Below are positions 34,959 through 43,489 of a stretch of 64,000 nt of DNA, piece by piece. The position numbers were made by a program, and so were the translations under genes. Within the stretch, counting starts at the first letter, position 1; the number at the start of each line of letters is the position of its first letter. Where the stretch lies: contig CAKQRD010000001.1 of assembly GCA_934271275.1 (NCBI GenBank), positions 62,001-126,000 of the forward strand, in the 5' to 3' direction. Under the pieces are notes generated by a model. It was not told where the DNA came from and did no database searches. It saw only the letters and a program-made list of their open reading frames with translations. This DNA is from an uncultured Clostridia bacterium. Lineage in GTDB: Bacteria > Bacillota > Clostridia > Christensenellales > Borkfalkiaceae.

Positions 34959-36515
34959 TTAATCGTTCGGATTATCTTGTTCGGGCTTTTTCTTTCTGTT
35001 TTTAAGCATACTCTTTAATTTATCACACACCGATTTAAACTCTTCGGTTCTGAAAGACAGCGCAACGAATATCAGGTTCGGAAGAACGAGGCAAACGGCG
35101 AATTTCAAAAGCAAACCGACGTACCCGCTTTTCGGCAAGAACGAACACACATAATACGTTAACACCCCGACGGTAAAAATCGCCAACGTATAAACGAGCA
35201 TACTCAAATAAAAACGTTTCGGGCTTTTAGCAAAATAATCTTTAAACAAAACGTGAGTTTCCCAAGGCATAGAAACGACGAATACTCCGAGAAGCATCGC
35301 GATTATAACGCCGTCGATTCCGAGCAGTTTTATCAAAATCATAGCCGCAATGAAGGTTACCGCAGTCACGACGTATGGCTTCCAAAAATCCGCCCTCCAC
35401 ATTCCAGCCGCATCCTTAAACGTATATACCATATCCTTAAACTTCCAGAAATATACGAGCAGCACGAAAAGGAACGCACTTAAATCCGGCAACATATTTT
35501 CCGAACCTACCCATATTCCCATAAACGGTTGAAAAAGACACAGCAGACATACGGACATCCAGCCAACGAGCCAAACGTTGATAAAATTCAGCACTCTGAA
35601 AATCCTGTAATTCTTATCGCGACTTTCCACAACCATACTGTTTCCTATTCCGCCCATAAGCGAAATATAGAAAATCCTCACTATCCCCATCAATGCGCTC
35701 GCAATATAATAATAGTTGTTATAAATCGCGAGAGCGTTAAGTCCGAGGTTTGCGGAAATTATAACGTTTATCAGCGCAACGACAAGCACTCCGCTCATAC
35801 TGTGTCCTACCATCGCGCCTATGTTTCTGAATATCTTTTTCTTATCCTCCGCCGCTATTTCACGCTTTTCCCTGTATGCGGGGAACATTTTATTGACTAT
35901 ACGCGCACGAAGCAGATTTATCATCAAAGTCGAAAGAGGAAGAAAAATTATGTAAACGTAATAATTCGGAAAAACGCACAACGCGACTATCTGACAGACG
36001 TACATGATCATATTACATAACGTCATCACGTTGTTTTCCACGTCGTTTCTCTGATGCGCCGAAAGCAATACGCCCTTATACGCAAAACAAAAATAGCTTA
36101 TAACCGTATTAAAAAGATATATAAAATAAAGAACGTATAAATTAACGTCTGCGGGATGTTCGCCTTTTATAAAATAAGGAAGCGCGGGAGTTATCGCAAG
36201 CCCCACTACGAGCAATGCAGAACCTATAACGTAATAAACCTTGCGCATAAACGTTATAAGCGTACAGATTTTATCTCTGTCGTTTTCCGCTATCGGCTTA
36301 TACATTTCGAACGCCACGACGGAAGCAAACCCGAGTTCGGAAAGAGAAAGAAGCTGCAATACGGAAGTAAACAAAGAGCTTAACCCCGCATATTCCATTC
36401 CGAGTTTGTTGATAATTAGCGTTCTTATAACGAACGGCATAAGAAGGTTAAGAATTTTAAATATCAATCCCGTAGCCGTATTTTTTATAGTATTAGTTGT
36501 TCTGTTTATCTGCAT
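34959..36515 (-). CDS. Wzx-type polysaccharide flippase
   Basis: 518 residues of the MOP/PST family with about 12-14 membrane helices. The start TTNTIKNTATGLIFKILNLL and the segment EYAGLSSLFTSVLQLLSLSELGF are typical of Wzx/lipopolysaccharide flippases. It would move undecaprenyl-linked repeat units across the membrane before Wzy polymerisation. It is the last gene of a five-gene unit, 5 bp after the upstream glycosyltransferase stop. The C-terminus is Lys/Arg-rich and cytoplasmic. No clear terminator follows before the convergent hairpin at 34840. Confidence 0.9.
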   Translation of the reverse strand: MQINRTTNTIKNTATGLIFKILNLLMPFVIRTLIINKLGMEYAGLSSLFTSVLQLLSLSELGFASVVAFEMYKPIAENDRDKICTLITFMRKVYYVIGSALLVVGLAITPALPYFIKGEHPADVNLYVLYFIYLFNTVISYFCFAYKGVLLSAHQRNDVENNVMTLCNMIMYVCQIVALCVFPNYYVYIIFLPLSTLMINLLRARIVNKMFPAYREKREIAAEDKKKIFRNIGAMVGHSMSGVLVVALINVIISANLGLNALAIYNNYYYIASALMGIVRIFYISLMGGIGNSMVVESRDKNYRIFRVLNFINVWLVGWMSVCLLCLFQPFMGIWVGSENMLPDLSAFLFVLLVYFWKFKDMVYTFKDAAGMWRADFWKPYVVTAVTFIAAMILIKLLGIDGVIIAMLLGVFVVSMPWETHVLFKDYFAKSPKRFYLSMLVYTLAIFTVGVLTYYVCSFLPKSGYVGLLLKFAVCLVLPNLIFVALSFRTEEFKSVCDKLKSMLKNRKKKPEQDNPND

Positions 36516-36520
36516 TTACC

Positions 36521-37585
36521 TTACATTTCCTTAATCTTTTCGAGTGCGCGTTCAAACGTTGCGAGACATTGATCGTCCGTAAAACGCTCTCTGAAAAACG
36601 CCCTTGCCTCGTCGCTGAAAATGCCGTCGTCACTCTTTTCAAAAGAGTTTATCGCCGCGGCAAACCCCTCTTCGTTATTACAGCGATAATATGCTTTTTC
36701 ATTGCCCTCGTATCCGATAAGAGCCTCGTCGGTAGCAAAAATTCTTTTTCCGAACATAAGCGCTTCGCAGGTTTTCACCTTCATTCCGGAACCTTCAAAA
36801 ATAGGATAAACCACGAAATCGGCATTTTTAAGATATTCGCTTACGTCGTCTACCGTTCCGATAACGCGCACGTTATCTCGTGCGAATTCCGTGCAGTCGT
36901 CAAAACCTTTCCCCACGATTTCTATTTTGCAATCGAGTCTGCCGCAAACGTTCTCCACAAACCATTTAAGTCCGTTGTAATTCGGCGGGAAATTAGAACC
37001 GAGAAAAATGCCCTTACCGCTTTTTTTCAACGCCCTCATATCCTCTTCGTCTTTTTCGGTCACTCTGTCGTCAAAAGTTATCGAAGCGTAAGCGTAAGGA
37101 ACGTTCGTTGAATAAGGATAATATTTTTTAAACGCTTCCCTGTCTCTCTCGTTAAGATAGAAAACGAAATCGGCATACCGCAAAGTCAGCGCTTCCTGTT
37201 TTTTTATAAAAGGAACGAAAATTTTGCCTCTGCTTTCCGAAAAAAGCACTCGTTCGCAGTTATGCATAAACGTCATCGTTTTTTTACCGAGCTTTTTAGC
37301 ATATTTTGCGAAATATCCCATTCTGCTCGTTTCAATAAAAACGATTTCCGCATCGGAGTTTCGTATTTTGTCCTTTATTTCGCGCACCTGACGTGCAGTA
37401 TACAGCGTTGGAACGGGCGAAAAAAGCACGTCCTTCGCTTTGCATAAAAAGCTTCTGCCCTCCGCAAAAACGCCGACCGTCTCCACCTCGCACAACCGAG
37501 ACAATATTCTTAGATTACGCCTTTCACAAAGCCCGCCGCCGTTTTTTTCCGTCGGTTTAAGTTCCGCCAAATACAGAATTTTCAT
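36521..37585 (-). CDS. Glycosyltransferase, GT4-type
   Basis: 354 residues. The C-terminal half shows a GT-B donor site: KGIFLGSNFPPNYNGLKWF, DNVRVIGTVDDVSEYLKNADF and the acidic YPIFEGSGMKVKTCEAL with the E-x7-E-type motif. The N-terminal acceptor half begins MKILYLAELKPTEKNGGG. It transfers a sugar to the growing lipid-linked unit; donor and linkage are unknown. The ATG at 37585 overlaps the stop of the Wzy-like gene as ATGA; a TTG start eight codons earlier is possible but less likely. Confidence 0.85.
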   Translation of the reverse strand: MKILYLAELKPTEKNGGGLCERRNLRILSRLCEVETVGVFAEGRSFLCKAKDVLFSPVPTLYTARQVREIKDKIRNSDAEIVFIETSRMGYFAKYAKKLGKKTMTFMHNCERVLFSESRGKIFVPFIKKQEALTLRYADFVFYLNERDREAFKKYYPYSTNVPYAYASITFDDRVTEKDEEDMRALKKSGKGIFLGSNFPPNYNGLKWFVENVCGRLDCKIEIVGKGFDDCTEFARDNVRVIGTVDDVSEYLKNADFVVYPIFEGSGMKVKTCEALMFGKRIFATDEALIGYEGNEKAYYRCNNEEGFAAAINSFEKSDDGIFSDEARAFFRERFTDDQCLATFERALEKIKEM

Positions 37586-38898
37586 AAACTTTTTATATAA
37601 TCTCCGCAAAAATTAACGATAAAATAAAACGGGAATACCCAAAGCCCGTAAAACAACAGGTTGTTGGTATTACAAATTACCAAGCTCGTCAGCACGAGCG
37701 CGCCGAACACTTTTTTATTACGGAATCCCGCAAGCAAGGAAAAACAATGCGCGAGAAAAATCAAAAAACCGACCGCGCCTGTCGTAACCAGCGCAAGCAA
37801 CAAAGAGGAATCCAGCCCGTGACCGGAAGCCATGGTTATATCGTTTCCGCCAAGCGTCAGATACGCGCCGAGAAAGTTATATCCGAACCCCGCGTATTTC
37901 GTATCCGCCAAAATTCCGAAGCTTTTCCGCCAGTTATCGAACCTTGCGGCGGCGGAAGGGTCGGTAAAAACTTCCCTTATCCTTTTGAATACCGAAACGT
38001 TTGAAAACGCAACGAGTAAAACCGCGGCAACGCAGAACAACGCAAGCACTCCGTAAATCGCAAAATTGATTTTTCCATCTTTAACGCCGGAAATGCTCAG
38101 ATAAAAGAAAAGAAGCGCGCCTATTCCGAGAATTCCGCTTCGCGATTTCGTAAGGAAAACGACTATCAGAAAAAAAAACGACAGACACATATACGCCGCT
38201 ATCGACTTTAAGCTTTTTTCAGTCCGTCTCTCAAATTCCTTTTTTATCAAAAAAATTAACGACGCAAAGGGGATAACCAAACAACTGGCAAGATAGTTAG
38301 GATCGAAATAAGTGGATACAAGCCGCGATATATGCGGGTCGGCTTCTGGAAAATATACCCCTGCGTTCCAGAATATCGAATACCAATCGTAAGCTATCGG
38401 ATAAAAAACAAGCTGAAATAAACCTATAATTCCTACCACAAAATAGCAGAAGACGACGAACTTTAAAGTCCTCTCCGTCTCGCCGGCCTTTTTGATATAC
38501 CCTGCGGCGAGATAAGCAGTGAACGCCGTAATTAAAAATCTTACGAGATATAAATTCCCAACCAAAAATTCTCTGAACGCAAAACGATATCTGAATGTGG
38601 AAATCACGGAAAGAACGAAAGAAAACGCTCCCCAAGCAAAAAGCAAGACCGCGGGTTTATCCAAAGTTTTTCCGCCGTTTAAAAGCGGCAACAAAAACTC
38701 TTTCAAAAATAAAGGAACGAACGCGACGACGAGTACTATTTCGCTGATTTTTACAGGCAACCTTTCCCCTAAATTAAAAGTCATGGCATTTCCGAAAACT
38801 ACGTACGAAAAAATAAGCGCATAACAAAGAAAACTCGTTATCGACATACTTCTTTTACATACCAACGTATTTTGTTGTACGTCTTTTTCGTCTATCAT
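37582..38898 (-). CDS. Wzy/O-antigen ligase-type polymerase
   Basis: 438 residues with about 11 membrane helices and one larger extracytoplasmic loop (about 310-370: DPSAAARFDNWRKSF, then YAGFGYNFLGAYL, then ASGHGLDSSLL), which fits the Wzy_C/O-antigen ligase family. It would join repeat units outside the membrane. It overlaps the downstream glycosyltransferase by four bases and follows another 5 bp downstream. The sequences of this family are poorly conserved, so polymerase rather than ligase is chosen from the flippase and Wzz context. Confidence 0.8.
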   Translation of the reverse strand: MIDEKDVQQNTLVCKRSMSITSFLCYALIFSYVVFGNAMTFNLGERLPVKISEIVLVVAFVPLFLKEFLLPLLNGGKTLDKPAVLLFAWGAFSFVLSVISTFRYRFAFREFLVGNLYLVRFLITAFTAYLAAGYIKKAGETERTLKFVVFCYFVVGIIGLFQLVFYPIAYDWYSIFWNAGVYFPEADPHISRLVSTYFDPNYLASCLVIPFASLIFLIKKEFERRTEKSLKSIAAYMCLSFFFLIVVFLTKSRSGILGIGALLFFYLSISGVKDGKINFAIYGVLALFCVAAVLLVAFSNVSVFKRIREVFTDPSAAARFDNWRKSFGILADTKYAGFGYNFLGAYLTLGGNDITMASGHGLDSSLLLALVTTGAVGFLIFLAHCFSLLAGFRNKKVFGALVLTSLVICNTNNLLFYGLWVFPFYFIVNFCGDYIKSL

Positions 38899-38903
38899 TC
38901 GAT

Positions 38904-39926
38904 TTATCCTTTTATTTCCCTCAGAATCTTTTCCGTCATAACGGAGTAATCGTACCGCTTTTCTATCTCCTCGCGGGCGGTTTTCGGCACGGGGTCGGTC
39001 GTTAATATCTTTCTTGCAAGATCGTTCGCGTCGCCCGCCTTAAAAAACTGCACGTCGAACCCGTCGTACACCTCGCGGAATACCTCTATATCGCTTACGA
39101 CAGGCTTCGTGCCGAGGCATAACGCTTCGAGCGGGGGTATCCCGAACCCCTCGTAAAAAGAAGGCTGAACGAGAAATTCCGATTTCGCCACTTCGTCGTA
39201 AAGAGCTTCGTCCGAAAGTCTGCCCGTAAAAATCACGCCGTCCGCAGAAAGCTCTTCTATATTCGCGCCCGTGCGGAAATTGTCCTTTTCGCCTATGATT
39301 TTCAGCTTATACTCGCCCGCGGGAAGCATTTTATAAGCCTCCACCAGCGTTTTAAGCCCCTTGTGCGGCTTGACGTTCCCGACGTATACGAGTTCTTTTT
39401 CCTTATGCTCGTAAGGCTTAAAGTCCTTGCCGATATTTATTTTAAATCCCTCTCTGCACACGCCGAATTTATCGCCGTACTTCGGATAGTAATGGCGGCA
39501 GCGGTTATATGTAAACTCCGAAACGCAGAAAATTTTCGCGGATTTTTTGACCGCGCGCGCTATAAGCGTTTTCTTGACGAATTTATCCGCGGGGCTTTTT
39601 ATCAGCTCCTTCACGTCTAAAAACATCAGGTCGTGCATTACGGTGTAAACGGGAATTTTGACGCCGAACGGAATTATAAAATTCGGCACGACGAGCGCGT
39701 CGCATATTCCGTTAAGCTTTTTATCGAAAGAAAACAGCCCGCGCGCCGAAAAAGGGTCTGTTTCGTCTGCGACGATATGCGCTTTTCCCTCGTATTTAGC
39801 AAGCTTCTGCGCGCTACCTATAAGGTAAAATTCGTTTTCGGAAAAGTCGAGCGCGTCGATCATTCCCGCGTTCACCCTTCCTATCCCCGATTTCCCCAAA
39901 TACCTGCAATCGAAAGCGATTTTCAT
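38904..39926 (-). CDS. Glycosyltransferase, GT4 family
   Basis: 340 residues, GT-B fold. The N-terminus MKIAFDCRYLGKSGIGRVNAG resembles mannosyltransferases of the WbdA/MtfB group. The C-terminal half has ELVYVGNVKPHKGLKTLVEA (donor domain start), GVIFTGRLSDEALYDEVAKSEF and PSFYEGFGIPPLEAL with the conserved E-x7-E. GAGG precedes the ATG and the gene follows the upstream GT by one base. GDP-mannose, whose synthesis genes lie upstream, is a plausible donor. Confidence 0.9.
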   Translation of the reverse strand: MKIAFDCRYLGKSGIGRVNAGMIDALDFSENEFYLIGSAQKLAKYEGKAHIVADETDPFSARGLFSFDKKLNGICDALVVPNFIIPFGVKIPVYTVMHDLMFLDVKELIKSPADKFVKKTLIARAVKKSAKIFCVSEFTYNRCRHYYPKYGDKFGVCREGFKINIGKDFKPYEHKEKELVYVGNVKPHKGLKTLVEAYKMLPAGEYKLKIIGEKDNFRTGANIEELSADGVIFTGRLSDEALYDEVAKSEFLVQPSFYEGFGIPPLEALCLGTKPVVSDIEVFREVYDGFDVQFFKAGDANDLARKILTTDPVPKTAREEIEKRYDYSVMTEKILREIKG

Positions 39927-39927
39927 T

Positions 39928-41055
39928 TTAATTCCCCTCGTTCAGACCTTTAATAAGCTCTTCGATTTTCTTGGCGAAGTTCTCGAACAGGAAGTTGTTC
40001 ACAACCCTTTCTCTCGCCGCCGCGCCGTAAATCGCGCGCATATCGTCGTCGCCTGCCAGAAGCTTTATCGCTTCCGCAAACTTTTCGGCGTTACAGTTTT
40101 CAACTTCAAGCCCCGTTATGCCGTTTAAATTGACGTAGTTCACGCCGCTACCCGCAATCGTAAACGTGACGGCGGGTTTAGAAAAATACATCGCTTCCGC
40201 AAGGGCTATGCCGAACGCTTCGTTTTTGGTAATCGAAGGGAAGCAGAAAATATCGCACGCGAGAATGTACGCGAGAAGCTCCTCGTCCGAAATTCTGCCC
40301 GTAAACGTAATTTTTTCGTCGCCCGCGGCAAGCTCTTTAAGGCTTTCGGTAAGCGAACCTTTGCCGCCTATAAAAATTCTGAATCGTTCGTCCAAAAACC
40401 TGCTCGCTTTTACGAGATATTCCATACCTTTATACGGAACGTGTCTTCCCACCGCGAACAAAATCGTTTTTCCCGCGTTTTCGGCTTTTATTTTCTCCGC
40501 CGCCGCTTTTATTTCGTCGTTTATTTTAAGTCTGTCCGTATTCACGCAGTTCGGTATCACCGTGCATTTATCCCTGAACGCGGAAAGGTATTCGCTCCCC
40601 TCTATATAGTTGGGGCTTGTCGCGACTATTCTGTCCGCGCGTTTTAACAGCCGCAGGTTCTGACCGCGGAAAAATTTTTTAAGAAATTTCTGCTTAACTA
40701 TATCGAGATGCCACCACAAAACGAGCTTAAAGTCGCGCTTCGCGTATTTAAGCAAAAAGTGCGCGACGAAAGGATTAGGATAATGAAAAACCACGACCTC
40801 GGGGCGGAACTCGTCCATCAGCTTTTTAAGCTCTTTTCCGTACCCAAAAGCGATGGACTGCGAAGAGATTTTCGCCTGACAATTCACGCGGGTAACTGGT
40901 ACGCCGTCTATAAGGTCGGTTTCCGTTCCCTTGTCGTGATTAAAGCAAATCAGCCGCTGTTCTTCGTACGGAAGCGAATTTATAACGTCTCTCGCAACCT
41001 GTTCTATTCCGCCGATATGCGGATAGTAATAGTTGCTTATATGAAGAATCCTCAT
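39928..41055 (-). CDS. Glycosyltransferase, GT4 family
   Basis: 375 residues, GT-B fold. The N-terminus MRILHISNYYYPHIGGIEQV carries the glycine-rich acceptor loop of GT4 enzymes. The donor half has ILFAVGRHVPYKGMEYLVKA, KITFTGRISDEELLAYILACDIF and PSITKNEAFGIALAEAM (E-x7-E). It is first of the unit GT4-GT4-Wzy-GT-Wzx, beginning 93 bp beyond the ManA fusion and after a terminator-like hairpin (41093-41124). The acceptor and donor sugars are unknown. Confidence 0.9.
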   Translation of the reverse strand: MRILHISNYYYPHIGGIEQVARDVINSLPYEEQRLICFNHDKGTETDLIDGVPVTRVNCQAKISSQSIAFGYGKELKKLMDEFRPEVVVFHYPNPFVAHFLLKYAKRDFKLVLWWHLDIVKQKFLKKFFRGQNLRLLKRADRIVATSPNYIEGSEYLSAFRDKCTVIPNCVNTDRLKINDEIKAAAEKIKAENAGKTILFAVGRHVPYKGMEYLVKASRFLDERFRIFIGGKGSLTESLKELAAGDEKITFTGRISDEELLAYILACDIFCFPSITKNEAFGIALAEAMYFSKPAVTFTIAGSGVNYVNLNGITGLEVENCNAEKFAEAIKLLAGDDDMRAIYGAAARERVVNNFLFENFAKKIEELIKGLNEGN

Positions 41056-41092
41056 TAAGAACCTCTCTGTATACGGTAAACCCGTAAAAACG

Positions 41093-41124
41093 AAAGAAAC
41101 GAAACGCCCGCATTTCGTTTCTTT
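41093..41124. terminator. Bidirectional terminator-like hairpin inside the glycan locus
   Basis: A perfect 12-bp stem AAAGAAACGAAA with its complement and an 8-base loop. CTTTTTT follows on the plus side and CTTTCGTTTTTA on the minus side. It separates the sugar-nucleotide genes from the assembly genes and may partly terminate or attenuate. Confidence 0.7.
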
Positions 41125-41148
41125 TTTAATGCTCTCGGCGATACTCTT

Positions 41149-43395
41149 TTAAATACTTGCGACGATGACTTTCAGCTTGCCTTTAACGTTTACGAGTTCT
41201 TTACTGCCGAAAAACCAAGTGTCGCCTATATTAGTGCTGTAAGAAACGTGACCGTTTCCTATCTTTCCGCTGCCCTCTATCACCACTATCGCGCGGAAAG
41301 ACGCGCCGAGCGCGGCAAGCGAAAGCTCGCCTTCTATGTTGTACATAGTGGAAACGAAGTATTTGCACTGCCCTAAAAGCTGCTTCGTATAACCGGGGAA
41401 TTCCAGAACGCTGTACGTCGCCTTGAAATCGCCCTTCGATTTTTTGGTATCCAGAACTTCCAAGGCTTTATCTATATGCAGCTCGCGCGGTTTGCCTCGA
41501 TAATCCTTTCTGCCGTAGTCGTATAATCTGTAAGTCACGTTGGAAGACTGCTGAATTTCGCATATAAGACAGCCCGCGCCTATCGCGTGTACCGTGCGCG
41601 CTTTAAGAAAATACGTTTCGCCTTTTTTGACGGGTACTTTATTAAGAACTTCTAAAATAGTATCGTTTTCTATCCGTTCTCTTATCTCTTCTTTCGGAAC
41701 GTCTCTGTTAAAGCCCATATAAATATAGGCGTCCTTATCGGCGTTCATAACGTACCACATCTCGTTTTTGCCGTAGTCGCCCTCGTTCGGGAAGGCGTAT
41801 TCGTCGTCGGGATGCACCTGTACGGAAAGATTTTCTTTCGCGTCGATAAACTTTATGAGCAGCGGAAAACGCTCGTAGTCCTGCGCCTTCCACCCGAGAT
41901 TGTCTTTGCCGATAAGCTCTATGTATTCGCCGAATTTAAGCCCCTTATACCTGCCGCTCGCGATTCTCGACTGCCCCGCGTTATGCGCGGAAAGTTCCCA
42001 GCTTTCGGCAACTACGTCGTGTTTTCCGACGTTTTTGCCAAGGAATTCGCGTATCTTGTCTCCGCCCCAGATGTAGTCCTTGAATTCGGGTTTTAATTTA
42101 ACAAAACAGCTGTCATCCGTCTTTTCGGAGGACTTTGCGATACGGCTTTTGCGATTTTCGGTTTTGATGAGCGTGACCGATTTTTTGCCGACGTTCACGA
42201 CCGAATAGGTCGCGCCGCTCTTAAACGATATGCTTTCGTTCGCTTTAAGGCTTTTCGCCTCTTTTTCTTTGAGAGAGGAAGCCTCCACCGTTCCGTCAAG
42301 CACGAAAAAGTTGGTAAAAGAAAGCCCGCCCACCGTATCTTTCAGTTCGCATTTCGGATAAATCGTTATTTTAACGACCTTATATTCCGCGTCCGAGCTT
42401 ATCGTTTCTTCAACTCCCCAGTCCTGATAATAGACGGGATAATCGTCGAAATATTTGCGCTTATCCTGATAATAGGTTTTAGTTATCTCTTTAATGCCCG
42501 TACGGCTATCTCTTCTCGTGATAAAAACTGCGTCTTTGGTGTTTGCGATAAGCAGATTTCTGACGTCGTTCGCCACGACGAGCCTGTCCGCCGCCGTATT
42601 GATTATGCTGACGTCTCTGCAATTATATCGGATACTGTTTGCGGGCTTTTCTTCCTGCACGCCGGCGTAACTGTAATAAGAATTGATGTCGGTTATTCTC
42701 TGACAGGATATTTTCGCGGTAACGAGTTCGTATTTATCCGTTTTCATAACGTCCGCCATTCCGACGTGACTGACGTATTCCCCGTCCTCTACGAAAATAT
42801 TTTCGGATATGCGGATTTTTTTGCAGCTTTCCATAAAAGAGGGGTCTACGTTTTTGAGTATTACCGAAACCTTCGCCCCCAGAACGCCGCAATCCACCAC
42901 GCAGTTTTTGCCCCACACCGAGGTATAGCGTATTCTTCCGCCCGAACACTCGAAATAATGGTTGCCCGATTGTCTTGACTTCGGAGCAATCGCCACTACG
43001 CCGATTTTGTCCTTTTTTATGACCTCTTTAAGGTGAGTTATGCAGTTATTGTATTCGCCGTCTATAACGTTGTCCGTGGAAACGACCAGAAATTCCTCGT
43101 TCCCGTCGAAGTTAAGCGCGAGGGTGATTATGGAAGGCGCGGTTTTTAGCGGCGATTCCTCCATAAGGATAGAATATTTAAGGTCCTGAAAGTCCTGCAT
43201 CTGCGCTTTGACGACGCTTTCGTGCCGCTTATTCGCGATTATGATAAATTCGTCGCAAAAAGGTATGTTCCGAAGAATCGCTTCCTGAAACATAGATCTT
43301 CCTTTACGGATTTCCATAAATTGTTTGGGGTAGTTTCTTCTCGATAACGGCCACAGTCTGTCGCCGCTGCCACCCGCAAGAATAAGGCACTTCAT
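41149..43395 (-). CDS. Fusion of a degenerate ManC-like domain with type I phosphomannose isomerase
   Basis: 748 residues. Residues 1-240 resemble mannose-1-phosphate guanylyltransferase: the loop LILAGGSGDRLWPLSRRNYP is intact, but the later motifs are lost (PKSRQSGNHYF at 138-148 in place of PxxPxTGYGYI; VVDCGVLGAK at 167-174 in place of WNSGxF; no FVEKP). Residues 325-415 look like the ManC cupin without its histidines. Residues 430-748 are a complete type I ManA with QVHPDDEYAF (Gln526, His528), NEMWYV and RTVHAIGAG. The likely activity is fructose 6-phosphate to mannose 6-phosphate; the N-terminal half may be regulatory. It sits with an intact ManC and a phosphohexomutase. Confidence 0.85.
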   Translation of the reverse strand: MKCLILAGGSGDRLWPLSRRNYPKQFMEIRKGRSMFQEAILRNIPFCDEFIIIANKRHESVVKAQMQDFQDLKYSILMEESPLKTAPSIITLALNFDGNEEFLVVSTDNVIDGEYNNCITHLKEVIKKDKIGVVAIAPKSRQSGNHYFECSGGRIRYTSVWGKNCVVDCGVLGAKVSVILKNVDPSFMESCKKIRISENIFVEDGEYVSHVGMADVMKTDKYELVTAKISCQRITDINSYYSYAGVQEEKPANSIRYNCRDVSIINTAADRLVVANDVRNLLIANTKDAVFITRRDSRTGIKEITKTYYQDKRKYFDDYPVYYQDWGVEETISSDAEYKVVKITIYPKCELKDTVGGLSFTNFFVLDGTVEASSLKEKEAKSLKANESISFKSGATYSVVNVGKKSVTLIKTENRKSRIAKSSEKTDDSCFVKLKPEFKDYIWGGDKIREFLGKNVGKHDVVAESWELSAHNAGQSRIASGRYKGLKFGEYIELIGKDNLGWKAQDYERFPLLIKFIDAKENLSVQVHPDDEYAFPNEGDYGKNEMWYVMNADKDAYIYMGFNRDVPKEEIRERIENDTILEVLNKVPVKKGETYFLKARTVHAIGAGCLICEIQQSSNVTYRLYDYGRKDYRGKPRELHIDKALEVLDTKKSKGDFKATYSVLEFPGYTKQLLGQCKYFVSTMYNIEGELSLAALGASFRAIVVIEGSGKIGNGHVSYSTNIGDTWFFGSKELVNVKGKLKVIVASI

Positions 43396-43489
43396 CTTTT
43401 ATTTTTAATTCTTTCCTACCGTTTTTTGGTTTCCTATCCCTTTTTACAGTCGTTTCGCGCGTTTGCGCTTTTTAAGTTTTTTACGTTTT

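Noticed and set aside
41149..43395. Ordinary bifunctional AlgA/XanB-type enzyme
   Set aside because: Those enzymes have an active guanylyltransferase and a cupin isomerase. Here both of those parts lack key motifs and a separate type I isomerase is attached.
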